DNA of 64,000 bases from Nitrososphaerota archaeon (GCA_021324115.1 JAJPJS010000025.1:264343-328342); one strand, 5' to 3'; shown: positions 26,806 to 35,776, counted from the first letter of the stretch. Notes: a model not told the origin generated them from the sequence alone. Made by a program: numbers and translations.

Positions 26806-27096
26806 CTACGGACGAAGCTCTGTTTCCTTTAGGGAAAAAACGAACCTCGCACCCTGGAACTCCTCCTCCCCCACCCTCTTCCAGTCCACCTCGTAGGCTT
26901 TTGCATCCTTCGCGCCCATTACGATGAGCTTCTTTGGAAGCCGTGACCACAGGTCCTCCACCTTTTGAGGATCCTTTGTGAAAAGAAGACTCCTCCTTCT
27001 CTTCATAAGGTACTTTATCGCCACCTTTTGATAGTCGTACCCCTCCACCTCCACCTTCTCCCCGCCGGTATCTATTGTGAAGCTTCTCTTTCCCAT
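26806..27096 (-). CDS. Small hypothetical protein
   Basis: A 96-residue soluble, lysine-rich protein (SFTIDTGGEKVEVEGYDYQKVAIKYL at its start). I do not recognise it. I prefer ATG 27096, because a TATA-like CGTTTTAATCG sits near 27122-27131 on this strand and would give a nearly leaderless mRNA. It lies 34 bp before the rhomboid gene on the same strand. Confidence 0.55.
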   Translation of the reverse strand: MGKRSFTIDTGGEKVEVEGYDYQKVAIKYLMKRRRSLLFTKDPQKVEDLWSRLPKKLIVMGAKDAKAYEVDWKRVGEEEFQGARFVFSLKETELRP

Positions 27097-27210
27097 GGGC
27101 TGGAAAGTATGGGCACCACGATTAAAACGTTGGGGCCGGTCATGAAAGGTTCGCTGAAATCGGTTCAACTCCGGTACAATACGTGAGTGAAAGCGACCGT
27201 TTACATCATA

Positions 27211-28398
27211 TCATATAATATGGAGTCTTCTTCCAACCTTTTCGAGCTTCCCCAGGGCAAAATCAAGGTCCGACTCTGTGTGTCTCGCATTTACGATGGT
27301 TCTTATCCTTGCAGCCCCCTTTGGCACCATCGGGAACACTATCGGAATCACGAAAACTCCCTCCTTGAAAAGTTCGTCCGCCATTTTCTGGGCCGCGCCG
27401 CTGTCTCCAATCATTATCGGTGTTATCGGCGTTTCACTTTTTCCGGTATCGAAGCCAAGCGACCTGAGTCCTTTCTTGAAGTATCTTGTGTTGGACCACA
27501 GTATCTTTAGCAATTTAGGGTTCTTCTGGACATATCTTATCGATTCAAGGTTGGCCGCCGCCACGGAGGGGGGATGAGAGCCGGAGAGCAGAAACGCCCT
27601 CACCTTGTTTCGAAGCATCTCACAGAAGTATTCGCCGGCCGCTATATATCCTCCGACGCTGCCAAACGCCTTGGAGAAAGTGCCCATCTCGATATCAATC
27701 TTACCCTCAAGCCCAAAGTGGTTCACGGCACCCCTACCATTTTCCCCCAGCACGCCATCTCCGTGGGCGTCATCCACATACGTGATGGCTCCATACTTCT
27801 TGGCTAACTTGGCAATACCGGGAAGGGGTGCGATGTCGCCCTCCATGCTGAATACCGCATCTGTCACTATAAGCATCTTCCCCTTTGGGTTCGCCCGGTC
27901 AAGGGCCTCCGCAAGGGAATCCATGTCGTTGTGCTTGTAAACCACCTTCTCACACCTGCTCATCCTGATGCCGTCTATGATGCTTCCATGATTCAGCTCA
28001 TCGCTCAGCACCAGGTCGTCTTCATCGAGAAGTGTGGAAAGCACTCCGAAGTTTGTCACATAGCCGCTCTGTAAGGTGATTGACGCAGGCCTTCGTTTGA
28101 ATGCGGCAAGCTCCTCCTCGAGCTGCTTGTGAATGCTCATCGTTCCCGAAATGACCCTTACGGCACCCGAGCCCACCCCGTAAGCCTCGGTGCTGGAAAT
28201 AGAGGCCTTCTTCATCTCCTCATTGTTGGCGAGACCCAGGTAATCATTGGTGCACAGCATAAGCTGCTTTGTGCCATCCACGACAGACCAGCTGCTGGCT
28301 GGACTTTCGAGCCTGTGCTCCTTCCACAATCTGTTTTCAGATTCAAGCTTTTTCAGCTCCTGCTTGGCCATCTCTTCAAGGGACATCATATCTACCAT
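27211..28398 (-). CDS. kbl: 2-amino-3-ketobutyrate CoA ligase (glycine C-acetyltransferase)
   Basis: A 395-residue PLP enzyme of the alpha-oxoamine synthase family. The motifs are CTNDYLGLANN, SGAVRVISGTM, DELNHGSIIDGIR, VDDAHGDGVLGENGRG and the PLP-lysine segment GTFSKAFGSVGGY. Kbl splits 2-amino-3-ketobutyrate with CoA into glycine and acetyl-CoA, following threonine dehydrogenase; a tdh gene lies 5 kb away. The alternative, 8-amino-7-oxononanoate synthase for biotin, is less likely because no biotin genes are nearby and Tdh is. A TTTATAATC box near 28420-28432 provides the promoter. Confidence 0.87.
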   Translation of the reverse strand: MVDMMSLEEMAKQELKKLESENRLWKEHRLESPASSWSVVDGTKQLMLCTNDYLGLANNEEMKKASISSTEAYGVGSGAVRVISGTMSIHKQLEEELAAFKRRPASITLQSGYVTNFGVLSTLLDEDDLVLSDELNHGSIIDGIRMSRCEKVVYKHNDMDSLAEALDRANPKGKMLIVTDAVFSMEGDIAPLPGIAKLAKKYGAITYVDDAHGDGVLGENGRGAVNHFGLEGKIDIEMGTFSKAFGSVGGYIAAGEYFCEMLRNKVRAFLLSGSHPPSVAAANLESIRYVQKNPKLLKILWSNTRYFKKGLRSLGFDTGKSETPITPIMIGDSGAAQKMADELFKEGVFVIPIVFPMVPKGAARIRTIVNARHTESDLDFALGKLEKVGRRLHII

Positions 28399-28687
28399 GA
28401 CTCCGAGTCGAGCACGCTCGATTATAAATCGATTGAAAAATGTGGTGGAGAGGTATCTTCCAGCTCAAAGGAGTCGCACCAAGCCACCACCCATACCAGG
28501 ATTTTATTCCTAAAGTCGTGCAGCTCGCTCCCAGATCTGAAAGGATATCGAGTGACATTTTATTCGCTAGACTTGGAAGGACGGACTTTCCAGTGTGACA
28601 TGATTCCGATAACGTCTGATCGGTTTTCCTTCCCGCCGAGCCAACTCTAATGTTCCGGGTCGAAGAAATGCCCGGGCAGGAGAAGAA

Positions 28688-30232
28688 TCACTGAGGTTCA
28701 ATCGTAGAGGGAGGTTTGTTTGATAGTGAATAACAAACCATGGATACATCTGGTAGGGTGTTAGTGACTTCTCTGCTCACCTTGTCTAGAAGGCTCCAGG
28801 GCAGCTTGGCGTAAGATGCAGTCATACCATCCTCTGACTTGACCGCTCTCAGTGTAACCATGTACCCGTGTCTTCTGTTGTCACCTGCCACACCCACAAC
28901 TCTGTCATCACCTACGAATGCGAACGCCTGCCAAAGCTTCCTATAAGCTCCTGAGCTGACCAGTTCCCTCTCGAATATGTATCCTGCTTCGCGACAGATG
29001 TTAAGCTTGACGGGCGTGACTTCTCCGATGACTCTGACCGCAAGTCCGGGGCCGGGAAAAGGATGACGATACGCGAAATTCCTTGGGATTCCAAGCTTCA
29101 GAGCGATTTTCCTTACTTCATCTTTGTACATATCCCTCAAAGGCTCCAGCACCTTTAGTCCAAGTTTCTTTGGTAGGCCCGCGACGTTATGGTGAGACTT
29201 TATCCTTGATGAGCCCGGGTAAGGTGTGGTGCTCTCCACCACGTCCGGATAAAGTGTACCCTGGACGAGCCACTCCGTGCCCGGTTGCTGTCTACTGAAT
29301 TCCTCGAATACCGTCGCAAAATTTTCACCTATCCTCAGTCTCTTCTCCTCTGGATCACTGATTCCCTTGAGGGCTTCAAGGAAGCGTACACTCGCGTCCA
29401 CGTATTCCACTTTTATTCCGAGGTTTTCCCTAAGAAGACGGAGCACGTCTTCTTCCTCATGCTTCCGCAGTAATCCATGATTCACAAAAACGCAGCTGAG
29501 TCTGTCGCCTATCGCCATCTTCGTCAGAAGCGCCGCGGTGGTCGAATCAACGCCGCCACTTACCGCGCATATGGCCCTGGAATCTCCAACCTTTTGCCTT
29601 ATGTCCTGAACGATTTCAGATATGACATCTTCCCGTGATCCGTGACTTTGACATCCACATACCTTGAACACGAAGTTGTGTAGTAACCTTTTGCCAAACG
29701 AGGTTTGGCTCACCTCAGGGTGGAACTGAACTGTGTATATTCTCAGCCTGTCATTTGCAAAGGCTGAATTCTCATCTTTTTCTGACCTGGCAATCCGAAC
29801 GAACCCCCGTGGAATGGTTTCCACCCTGTCGGCATGGCTGAACCAGGCGCTGAATCTAGAAGGAAGATTCTGAAACAGCACATTTTTCTTCATCACCTCC
29901 ACCTCTGAGCTTCCATATTCGCCGGCCTTTCCGGTGACTGTTTTCCCGCCGAAATGCTCTGCTATGTACTGGTGTCCGTAGCACACCCCCAGAATTGGAA
30001 CGCCCAGTTTACGGACGTCAAATCCCAGAAAGGCCGGATTCCGTCCCACTACGCTCGAGGGTCCGCCAGAAAGTATTATGCCCCTCGCGCCGCTGTTCTT
30101 TATTTCCTCATACTCCACATCGAATTTTTCGAGTTCACAGCGGACGCCCATCTCCCGCACCCTTCTCCTGATAAGATGTGCATACTGGCCGCCAAAATCG
30201 ATGACTATGATGCCGTCTTTGACGTTAACCAT
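28688..30232 (-). CDS. guaA: GMP synthase, single-chain (glutamine amidotransferase + synthetase)
   Basis: A 514-residue GuaA. The N-terminal class I amidotransferase has the nucleophile in GVCYGHQ and the His-Glu of HPEVSQT. The ATP pyrophosphatase has AVSGGVDSTTAAL, and the C-terminal dimer domain ends with SNKPPSTIEPQ, close to the usual KPPATIEWE end. It converts XMP to GMP with glutamine and ATP. Many euryarchaea split the two halves into separate genes, but here they are one chain. It is divergent from hpt across 50 bp. Confidence 0.96.
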   Translation of the reverse strand: MVNVKDGIIVIDFGGQYAHLIRRRVREMGVRCELEKFDVEYEEIKNSGARGIILSGGPSSVVGRNPAFLGFDVRKLGVPILGVCYGHQYIAEHFGGKTVTGKAGEYGSSEVEVMKKNVLFQNLPSRFSAWFSHADRVETIPRGFVRIARSEKDENSAFANDRLRIYTVQFHPEVSQTSFGKRLLHNFVFKVCGCQSHGSREDVISEIVQDIRQKVGDSRAICAVSGGVDSTTAALLTKMAIGDRLSCVFVNHGLLRKHEEEDVLRLLRENLGIKVEYVDASVRFLEALKGISDPEEKRLRIGENFATVFEEFSRQQPGTEWLVQGTLYPDVVESTTPYPGSSRIKSHHNVAGLPKKLGLKVLEPLRDMYKDEVRKIALKLGIPRNFAYRHPFPGPGLAVRVIGEVTPVKLNICREAGYIFERELVSSGAYRKLWQAFAFVGDDRVVGVAGDNRRHGYMVTLRAVKSEDGMTASYAKLPWSLLDKVSREVTNTLPDVSMVCYSLSNKPPSTIEPQ

Positions 30233-30282
30233 ATCAATGTTACACCAGTCAATTATTTAAACTGCTGAATCCGACCCTTCAT
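30233..30282. promoter_or_regulatory. Shared guaA/hpt promoter region
   Basis: The 50-bp gap contains CAATTATTTAAACTGC, an AT-rich element that can serve as TATA box in either direction, so the two purine genes may be expressed together from one short region. Confidence 0.45.
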
Positions 30283-30870
30283 ATGGACTGGCTGAAGGAG
30301 GTAAAGGAGGACCTTAAGAAGGCAAGGGTCGTCGAAATAAAACAGAGGGACCGCTCTTACGATTACATTGTCAACCCCCTGAGTTCGGGCGTACCTGAAA
30401 TCCCAAGCCAGGCACTCTGGGGATGCGCCTACGAAATGGCCCGGATGCTGGATATAGAGGGTGCGGACAAGATCATGGCTCCCGAAGCAATGGGTTTTCA
30501 CATAGGGGCTGCACTGAGTATGGTGACGGGACTGCCTTTGCTTATGATCAGGAAGAGGCCCTACCTGCTGGAAGGCGAGGTCACGATAAGAAAGAAAACC
30601 GGCTACGAGGACTCTGTCATGTACATAAATTCAGTTAGGGAGGGGGACAAAATTGTGCTTGTGGATTCCATTCTTGCGACAGGCGGAACGCTGCTGTCGA
30701 TCATACAGGCGTTGCAGAGTCATGGTGTGTCCGTTCAGGATGCGGGGGTTGTCGTGACCAGAAAGGGGCTGGGCGGATTCGAAAGAGTGTTAGCCGATAC
30801 CGGAGTAAAGATAAAGACTCTTCTCTATGTGGAAATAGTCAATGGGGAGGTTTTGGTGACAGAGAAGTAA
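30283..30870 (+). CDS. hpt: Hypoxanthine/purine phosphoribosyltransferase, archaeal type
   Basis: A 195-residue PRTase. The PRPP-binding loop is IVLVDSILATGGTLLS, preceded by the GFHIGAALSMVTGLPLLMIRKRPY flexible-loop region typical of the archaeal HPRT/APRT-like group. It salvages hypoxanthine (possibly guanine or adenine) to the nucleotide. The start is ATG 30283, with guaA divergent on the other side, giving a purine nucleotide pair. Confidence 0.86.
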   Translation: MDWLKEVKEDLKKARVVEIKQRDRSYDYIVNPLSSGVPEIPSQALWGCAYEMARMLDIEGADKIMAPEAMGFHIGAALSMVTGLPLLMIRKRPYLLEGEVTIRKKTGYEDSVMYINSVREGDKIVLVDSILATGGTLLSIIQALQSHGVSVQDAGVVVTRKGLGGFERVLADTGVKIKTLLYVEIVNGEVLVTEK

Positions 30871-31041
30871 GCTCCATACTTTCCCCAAGTTGAAGGTTAT
30901 ATTCAGTTTTTGTTTTTTGAAATATAAGCCCGCTTCGTTTACTACCAAAGTAGGAGAGCTTGCCTTACCAGATCAGGAATGACAAGTCCAAAAGACCTGA
31001 AGACTCTGCCGGAAGCATCAGCGATACAAGCTTCAAAACCA

Positions 31042-31050
31042 TTATATACT
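31042..31050 (+). promoter_or_regulatory. TATA box of the DEAD-box helicase gene
   Basis: TTATATACT about 100 bp before the ATG puts transcription near 31071 and leaves an untranslated leader of about 75 bases, longer than for most genes here. Confidence 0.55.
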
Positions 31051-31054
31051 GCCA

Positions 31055-31079
31055 TTATGCGGTTCATGGTAACGCATAA
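31055..31079. promoter_or_regulatory. Inverted repeat at the helicase transcription start
   Basis: TTATGCG (31055-31061) and CGCATAA (31073-31079) form a perfect 7-bp inverted repeat, extendable by two pairs past a bulged G. It overlaps the predicted transcription start, so it could be an operator or a 5' hairpin. Confidence 0.45.
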
Positions 31080-31146
31080 GCGACGGACGGACAATCAGGT
31101 TAACCGGATTTCCAACGAAGCTTTGCAGTGAAACGTGAAAGAATAG

Positions 31147-32379
31147 ATGACAAAATTCGAGGAAATGGATATCGATCCCAGAATACTTCGGAGTCTGAAT
31201 GAGATGGGTTATACCGAAGCCTTCCCGATTCAGGAGAAGGTTCAGGCTCCGTTCATGTCCGGAATCGACTTAATTGGACAGGCCAAGACCGGCTCGGGTA
31301 AAACCGCGGCATTCGGTCTGCCTCTCCTGCACCTTGTTAATCCCTCACAGAGGGAGGTACAAGCTTTGATTCTGGCGCCGACAAGGGAACTTGCGGTCCA
31401 GATAACCAAGGAAATAGAGAAGCTGGCGAAGTACACCGGTACCAAGGCTGTAACGATATATGGAGGTCAATCGATAAATGTTCAGATTGATGCACTCCTG
31501 CGCCGGCCACATATCGTGGTGGGCACACCTGGAAGGGTGATAGACCTTATCAAAAGGAGAAGTCTCAACCTCTCCAAGGTCAGGTATGTTGTCCTGGACG
31601 AGGCCGACAGGATGCTTGACATGGGCTTCATAGATGATATTGAATTCATACTTGAAGCCACACCGGGACGAAGGCAGATGAGCCTTTTTTCGGCGACCAT
31701 GCCAAGGGAGATCCTTGACCTTGCCAGAAGGTACATGAGCAACCCCCAGAAGATACTCATAAGCGCCGACGAGCCTTCGGTGGAAGAACTCGACCAGTAC
31801 TACACGGTTGTGGATGACGGGTCAAAACAGGACAGGCTTGTGGAGATTCTGAAAAGCGAAAGACCAAGCAGTGCCATCGTCTTCTGCCGGACCAAGATTG
31901 GGGCGCACAGGCTGGCAAGAGACCTTGAAAAGAGATACTTCAATGTGGTGCCGCTCCACGGCGACCTTTCTCAGTATCAGAGAGACGCCTCAATGAATGC
32001 CTTCAGGGCCGGACAGGTCGAGATACTTGTTGCCACAGATGTTGCCGCCAGAGGAATAGATGTCCCCGGCGTACAGCTCGTGGTGAATTATGATTTCCCG
32101 GACGACCCTCTCGTGTACTTCCACAGGGTTGGTCGCACGGCAAGGGCCGGGTCAAGCGGAAAATCAATCTCCATTATACAGCCGGACGATTTCCCCAATT
32201 TCTACAGAGCACAGCATCTTACAAAGACGATAATAAAACCCCTCACCCCTCTGGACGAACAGAAGGCCCTTCACCCGAACACGAGACGTCAGCAGAGCAG
32301 TTTCATCAGGTATGGTGGCAGCCGTCCCTACAGAAGAACGGGATATCAGCACGCATGGCAGTCATACAGGCGAAGGTAG
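31147..32379 (+). CDS. DEAD-box RNA helicase
   Basis: A 410-residue helicase with all motifs in order: Q motif (PIQEK), I (AKTGSGKT), Ia (PTRELAVQ), Ib (TPGRVIDL), II (DEAD), III (SAT), IV (IVFCRTK), V (ATDVAARGID) and VI (HRVGRTARAG). The tail after residue 365 is basic and rich in Arg, Gln and Tyr, likely RNA-binding. It is close to bacterial RhlE/CsdA-type proteins and may act in ribosome assembly or cold-responsive RNA unwinding. The long leader with an inverted repeat suggests its own control. Confidence 0.95.
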   Translation: MTKFEEMDIDPRILRSLNEMGYTEAFPIQEKVQAPFMSGIDLIGQAKTGSGKTAAFGLPLLHLVNPSQREVQALILAPTRELAVQITKEIEKLAKYTGTKAVTIYGGQSINVQIDALLRRPHIVVGTPGRVIDLIKRRSLNLSKVRYVVLDEADRMLDMGFIDDIEFILEATPGRRQMSLFSATMPREILDLARRYMSNPQKILISADEPSVEELDQYYTVVDDGSKQDRLVEILKSERPSSAIVFCRTKIGAHRLARDLEKRYFNVVPLHGDLSQYQRDASMNAFRAGQVEILVATDVAARGIDVPGVQLVVNYDFPDDPLVYFHRVGRTARAGSSGKSISIIQPDDFPNFYRAQHLTKTIIKPLTPLDEQKALHPNTRRQQSSFIRYGGSRPYRRTGYQHAWQSYRRR

Positions 32380-32462
32380 GAATTCAACGAAACGGAAAGA
32401 ACAAGTCACAGTGACAGAGACTATTTAAAATTCTGATAATCCACGCATTACAGATTGGATTG

Positions 32463-32930
32463 ATGCGCTGTCCATACTGCGGCAGAAATCTGAATGACGG
32501 TGCCAGATTTTGCTCTGGATGTGGCAAACCCTTACAGCAGGAGATGCAGACGAGCTCCGCGAGGTCGCAGCTCCAGCTCCAGCAATCACCTGCATTTTCT
32601 ATGCAGGCAGGCGCCACGGCATCAACAGGTAACGGGAGAAAGACGAAGTCTGAAGGACAGTCGTACTGGGAGCCCACGAAGGTAAGATGGTTCATCGTCC
32701 TAATTACGACGGGTGTAGTAACGTTCCTCAGCCTGCTGACTATGCTTGTTTCCAGCGATGCAATTCGACGAATTTCTACCTTTCCTGTAGATACCACACT
32801 GGTCGCCGCGAACGAGCTGTCGGACGTCAGGTTTGTGATGTTCGGAGCCCTGGTCCTTCTTGGACTTACTATTGCGCTCTCGGTTGCCGGCTTCAGGGAC
32901 GGCTCAAATACACGGAACCGCACCTTCTGA
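32463..32930 (+). CDS. Zinc-ribbon membrane protein, two helices
   Basis: A 155-residue protein beginning with a zinc ribbon (CPYCGRN...CSGCGKPL), a Gln/Ser-rich linker (about 25-65), then two transmembrane segments near residues 76-98 and 127-145. Zinc-ribbon plus membrane-helix proteins are frequent in archaea and have no assigned role. I start at ATG 32463 rather than the preceding TTG. It sits 83 bp after the helicase gene. Confidence 0.7.
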   Translation: MRCPYCGRNLNDGARFCSGCGKPLQQEMQTSSARSQLQLQQSPAFSMQAGATASTGNGRKTKSEGQSYWEPTKVRWFIVLITTGVVTFLSLLTMLVSSDAIRRISTFPVDTTLVAANELSDVRFVMFGALVLLGLTIALSVAGFRDGSNTRNRTF

Positions 32931-33065
32931 GAGCCAAGTCGGGTCAAACGAAATAGAGCAAAGCGCACAACTTATTTCGAAACGTGAATATTGGCCAACA
33001 TGAGGTAGATAGGTAAGCTATGACTTTTCTTATCCATGTGACCGTTGGACATCTTTTGCCGGCTA

Positions 33066-33074
33066 AGCTTATAG
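33066..33074 (+). promoter_or_regulatory. TATA box of tdh
   Basis: AGCTTATAG lies about 45 bp before the TTG start of tdh, predicting a leader of about 20 bases. Confidence 0.45.
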
Positions 33075-33114
33075 CTGGGGAAGATTTGATAGGGGCCGTG
33101 AGTTGTGAGAAATC

Positions 33115-34146
33115 TTGCATGCCATCGTCAAGAAGACTCCGAGCGAAGGTGCGGTTTTCACAGACGTTCCTGAACCTTCTCCTTCAAAGAACCAGATTCT
33201 GGTCAAGGTGAAGGCGACATCCATATGCGGCACAGATGTGCACATCTACGATTTTAACGCCTGGGCTAGGGCAAGAGTCAGGCCACCTCTTATCATGGGG
33301 CATGAGTTTGCAGGCGAGGTTGTCGAAGTTGGTGAAAATGTCAGTTCATTTGTCAGGGGGGACAACGTTTCAGGAGAAACACACCTCCCGTGCATGCATT
33401 GTGAACAGTGCAGACTCGGGAATTACCACATTTGTTACAACCTGAAGCTCAGGGGGGTGGATGTCGACGGCTGCTTTGCGGAGTACCTGGTCACAGATGA
33501 ATTTACAGCATGGAAAAATGACAGAAGCCTTCCATTTGAGATAGCCTCGGCGCAGGAACCCCTCGGCAATGCAGTGCATACCGTGTTCGAAGGAGGGGGG
33601 GTTGAAGGAAAGAAGGTTGCGGTTTTCGGATGCGGTCCGATCGGTATAGCATCTGTTGGCCTGGCGGCGGTCTCCGGGGCAGAGAAGGTCATCGCCGTCG
33701 ACATATCGGACTACAGGCTGGACCTGGCGAAAAAATTCGGTGCCGACGTTACGATCAATCCCAGAAACGAGGATGTCGTTCGGGAGATACTGAACCTGAC
33801 GGATGGTAGGGGGGTGGACGTGTTTCTTGAAATGGCGGGGGTTCAAGAAACACTCACCGCCGGGCTCAGGGTCCTGAAGCCAGGAGGGAGAGCTTCTGTA
33901 TTGGGGATTCCCGATGGCCCGTATCAGGTTGATTTTGGAAATGAAGTGGTCCAGAAAAATGTGACAATAAGGGGTATATTCGGAAGAAAGATGTATTCCA
34001 CCTGGTTCACCATGGCAGGATATCTGAAGTCCGGAAAGTTCGACCTTTCAAAACTGATAACACACAGGTTCCCTATGAAGGAGTTCGAAGGCGCGTTCAA
34101 CATAATGAAAAGTGGGAAGAGCGGCAAGGTCGTAATGCTTCCCTGA
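33115..34146 (+). CDS. tdh: L-threonine 3-dehydrogenase
   Basis: A 343-residue zinc alcohol dehydrogenase family enzyme. The Tdh-specific segment ICGTDVHIYDFNAWA is present, with the catalytic zinc site (Cys in ICGTD, GHEFAGEV), structural zinc cysteines (CMHCEQCRLGNYHIC), Rossmann motif GCGPIGIASVGLA and the FGRKMYSTW segment typical of Tdh. It oxidises threonine to 2-amino-3-ketobutyrate with NAD+, feeding Kbl. The first codon is TTG at 33115, since the upstream in-frame TTG is followed at once by a stop. Confidence 0.91.
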   Translation: MHAIVKKTPSEGAVFTDVPEPSPSKNQILVKVKATSICGTDVHIYDFNAWARARVRPPLIMGHEFAGEVVEVGENVSSFVRGDNVSGETHLPCMHCEQCRLGNYHICYNLKLRGVDVDGCFAEYLVTDEFTAWKNDRSLPFEIASAQEPLGNAVHTVFEGGGVEGKKVAVFGCGPIGIASVGLAAVSGAEKVIAVDISDYRLDLAKKFGADVTINPRNEDVVREILNLTDGRGVDVFLEMAGVQETLTAGLRVLKPGGRASVLGIPDGPYQVDFGNEVVQKNVTIRGIFGRKMYSTWFTMAGYLKSGKFDLSKLITHRFPMKEFEGAFNIMKSGKSGKVVMLP

Positions 34147-34204
34147 ACCGGATCGGTTTCGGTCGACCTGCTTATATATTGGCTGAAATTACACATAAAC
34201 CGTC

Positions 34205-34675
34205 TTGCCCCAATCTCAGAGGACCGCCAGGGAGGAGTGGATGGAGGAGGTCACGAGAAACCTCGACTACTACCTCGATACTGAGGAAGGCAAAAAGAAG
34301 CTTCTGGAGGAGGCCAAGAGGCAGGCCGAACAGGCACTCGAAGAGGTCGCCCGGCTTCACAAACCTCAGAGGAACATAATCTGGCTTTCCCGGTTCTGCA
34401 CCACATGCCGATACTATTCAGCATCAAGAGGCGGAAGGATGAGCTGCGAAAGGTGGGGGGCAAGAATCGTCAAACCATTCTACGGCAAGCCGCTCTGGTT
34501 CATATCTAGGGATGAGGAGGGGAACCAGACCTTCAACGTCTCTGACATAGACTGGGAAAGAAAGTGGCTTCAGGTTTCAGAGAAGATCGTAGAGGAGGCC
34601 ATAGATGGGATAAACAATGGCGAACCCTATGATTGCTTTGAAAGGTCTGCAGTTCCCAGAAAGATTGTTACATAA
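34205..34675 (+). CDS. Cysteine-containing hypothetical protein
   Basis: A 156-residue protein. An N-terminal coiled-coil-like helix (residues about 8-52, with EEGKKKLLEEAKRQAEQALEE) is followed by a small domain with Cys in FCTTCRYY, MSCERWG and YDCFE, a spacing that could bind a metal or Fe-S cluster. I do not recognise a family. A TATA box (CTTATATATTGG, 34171-34182) is about 25-30 bp before the TTG at 34205, so it is probably leaderless. Confidence 0.6.
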   Translation: MPQSQRTAREEWMEEVTRNLDYYLDTEEGKKKLLEEAKRQAEQALEEVARLHKPQRNIIWLSRFCTTCRYYSASRGGRMSCERWGARIVKPFYGKPLWFISRDEEGNQTFNVSDIDWERKWLQVSEKIVEEAIDGINNGEPYDCFERSAVPRKIVT

Positions 34676-34680
34676 CCGTG

Positions 34681-35217
34681 TTACTTGACCACAAGTGTCT
34701 TTGCTATTCTGTCCGTGTACCGTTGTCTGTAGTCTCCCTTGGTGAAAAGCCCTGCAATAAGGTCAAGTATCAGGAGAAGCCAGTACACTTTTGACACGTT
34801 CCGGACGAAAGTCTGCTCGAGTGTCGCCTTGCCACCATTCTCAAGCGCTACGTGAAGGCCTACCAGCTTCTTCCCGATGGTTGCACCATAGATACCCTCC
34901 ATGAAGGAGGCATAGAGGAACATCAGAACCCCTGCGTAAAGAGCACCCGTAAGCCCGACAAGGAAGAACAGGTTGGCAAAAGCGAGCGGAGTTAACAGCA
35001 GAAGTATATACGCTACAATACCTATTATTATAGCATCAACCACATAGGCTACAACACGAAGCAGCCAGTGGCTCTGCGCCTCACTGTCTGAAGATACCTT
35101 GTCGAATGCTGTCCCCCCGAAGGGCGGTGTGGTTTGAGAGGCGCCAACGGGACGCCCACAGGAAGGACAGAACTTGGCATCATCTTCAATCTGTTTTCCG
35201 CAGTTCGGGCAGTACAT
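34681..35217 (-). CDS. RDD-family membrane protein with zinc ribbon
   Basis: A 178-residue protein. The zinc ribbon CPNCGKQ...CPSCGRPV at its start is followed by a linker and an RDD domain: the Arg of LLRVVAYVVDAIIIG, the GATIGKKLVGLHV loop and the terminal RQRYTDRIAKT. RDD proteins are three-helix membrane proteins, some linked to ion or proton exchange. I start at ATG 35217, where the ribbon begins; a longer frame from 35256 overlaps the upstream gene by 29 bp. It is probably co-transcribed with the winged-helix/cyclin gene. Confidence 0.78.
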   Translation of the reverse strand: MYCPNCGKQIEDDAKFCPSCGRPVGASQTTPPFGGTAFDKVSSDSEAQSHWLLRVVAYVVDAIIIGIVAYILLLLTPLAFANLFFLVGLTGALYAGVLMFLYASFMEGIYGATIGKKLVGLHVALENGGKATLEQTFVRNVSKVYWLLLILDLIAGLFTKGDYRQRYTDRIAKTLVVK

Positions 35218-35227
35218 GGGATGGGAT

Positions 35228-35776
35228 TCATTCTGGGGGCTTATCAGCCTTTTCATTTTTCATGGCAGGTTCGGAGAACTCCGCCTCCAACAGCTGCTTC
35301 GTTCTGCTTATGGCATTGACAGACACGTTGAACACCCTGCTGGCTTCGCTCAATGTTACCTTTCTTCCTTCACTGTTCGCAATTACATAATAGGCGGTGG
35401 CATCGAGCACAGACCTGCTCCTACCTTGGAGGAGAAGCTTTCCTGAAGTTCTATCAACTTCCTTCAGCCTCAGGGAATACTCGCGGGCACGGTTGAGAAG
35501 TGAGCGGTCGGCCTGAGGTTTGGTCTTCTGGTTTCCAAGGATCATCCCCATCTCAGAATAAAGCGCTAGAAAACGGGCACCCTTTGAGGTACAGCTGTAC
35601 CTTCCATCAAGTACCATGAGAAGGCCTGCCTCGCTCATTTCTTTTAAGAGTCGTTTGAGCCTGCCATATGAGACGCTTGACGAGTAATACAGCTGGGTCA
35701 ATCCCACACCTTCACCAACACACCTGGTCAGTACGTCCGCAATTATGTCGTATCTGGAACGATACTTCTGCAACAA
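35228..35776 (-). CDS. Winged helix fused to a TFIIB-like cyclin repeat
   Basis: A 182-residue protein. Residues 5-75 form an archaeal winged helix (YDIIADVLTRCVGEGVGLTQL, then SYGRLKRLLKEMSEAGLL, wing RYSCTSKGARFL). Residues about 92-167 resemble the second cyclin repeat of TFB, with a GRSRSVLDATAYYVIA helix (compare TFB GKDPMGLAAAALYVAC) and a terminal helix-turn-helix (LSEASRVFNVSVNAISRTKQLL). There is no zinc ribbon or B-finger. It starts with TTG at 35776, about 25 bp after a GGCATATAAG TATA box, so leaderless. It may be a regulator built from basal-factor parts; this is inference from pattern similarity. Confidence 0.62.
   Translation of the reverse strand: MLQKYRSRYDIIADVLTRCVGEGVGLTQLYYSSSVSYGRLKRLLKEMSEAGLLMVLDGRYSCTSKGARFLALYSEMGMILGNQKTKPQADRSLLNRAREYSLRLKEVDRTSGKLLLQGRSRSVLDATAYYVIANSEGRKVTLSEASRVFNVSVNAISRTKQLLEAEFSEPAMKNEKADKPPE

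Noticed and set aside
31055-31079. A second ModE-type operator at the helicase gene
   Set aside because: It shares the TTATGC/GCATAA core with the mod operator, but half-site spacing differs (13 versus 8 bases) and there is no functional link.
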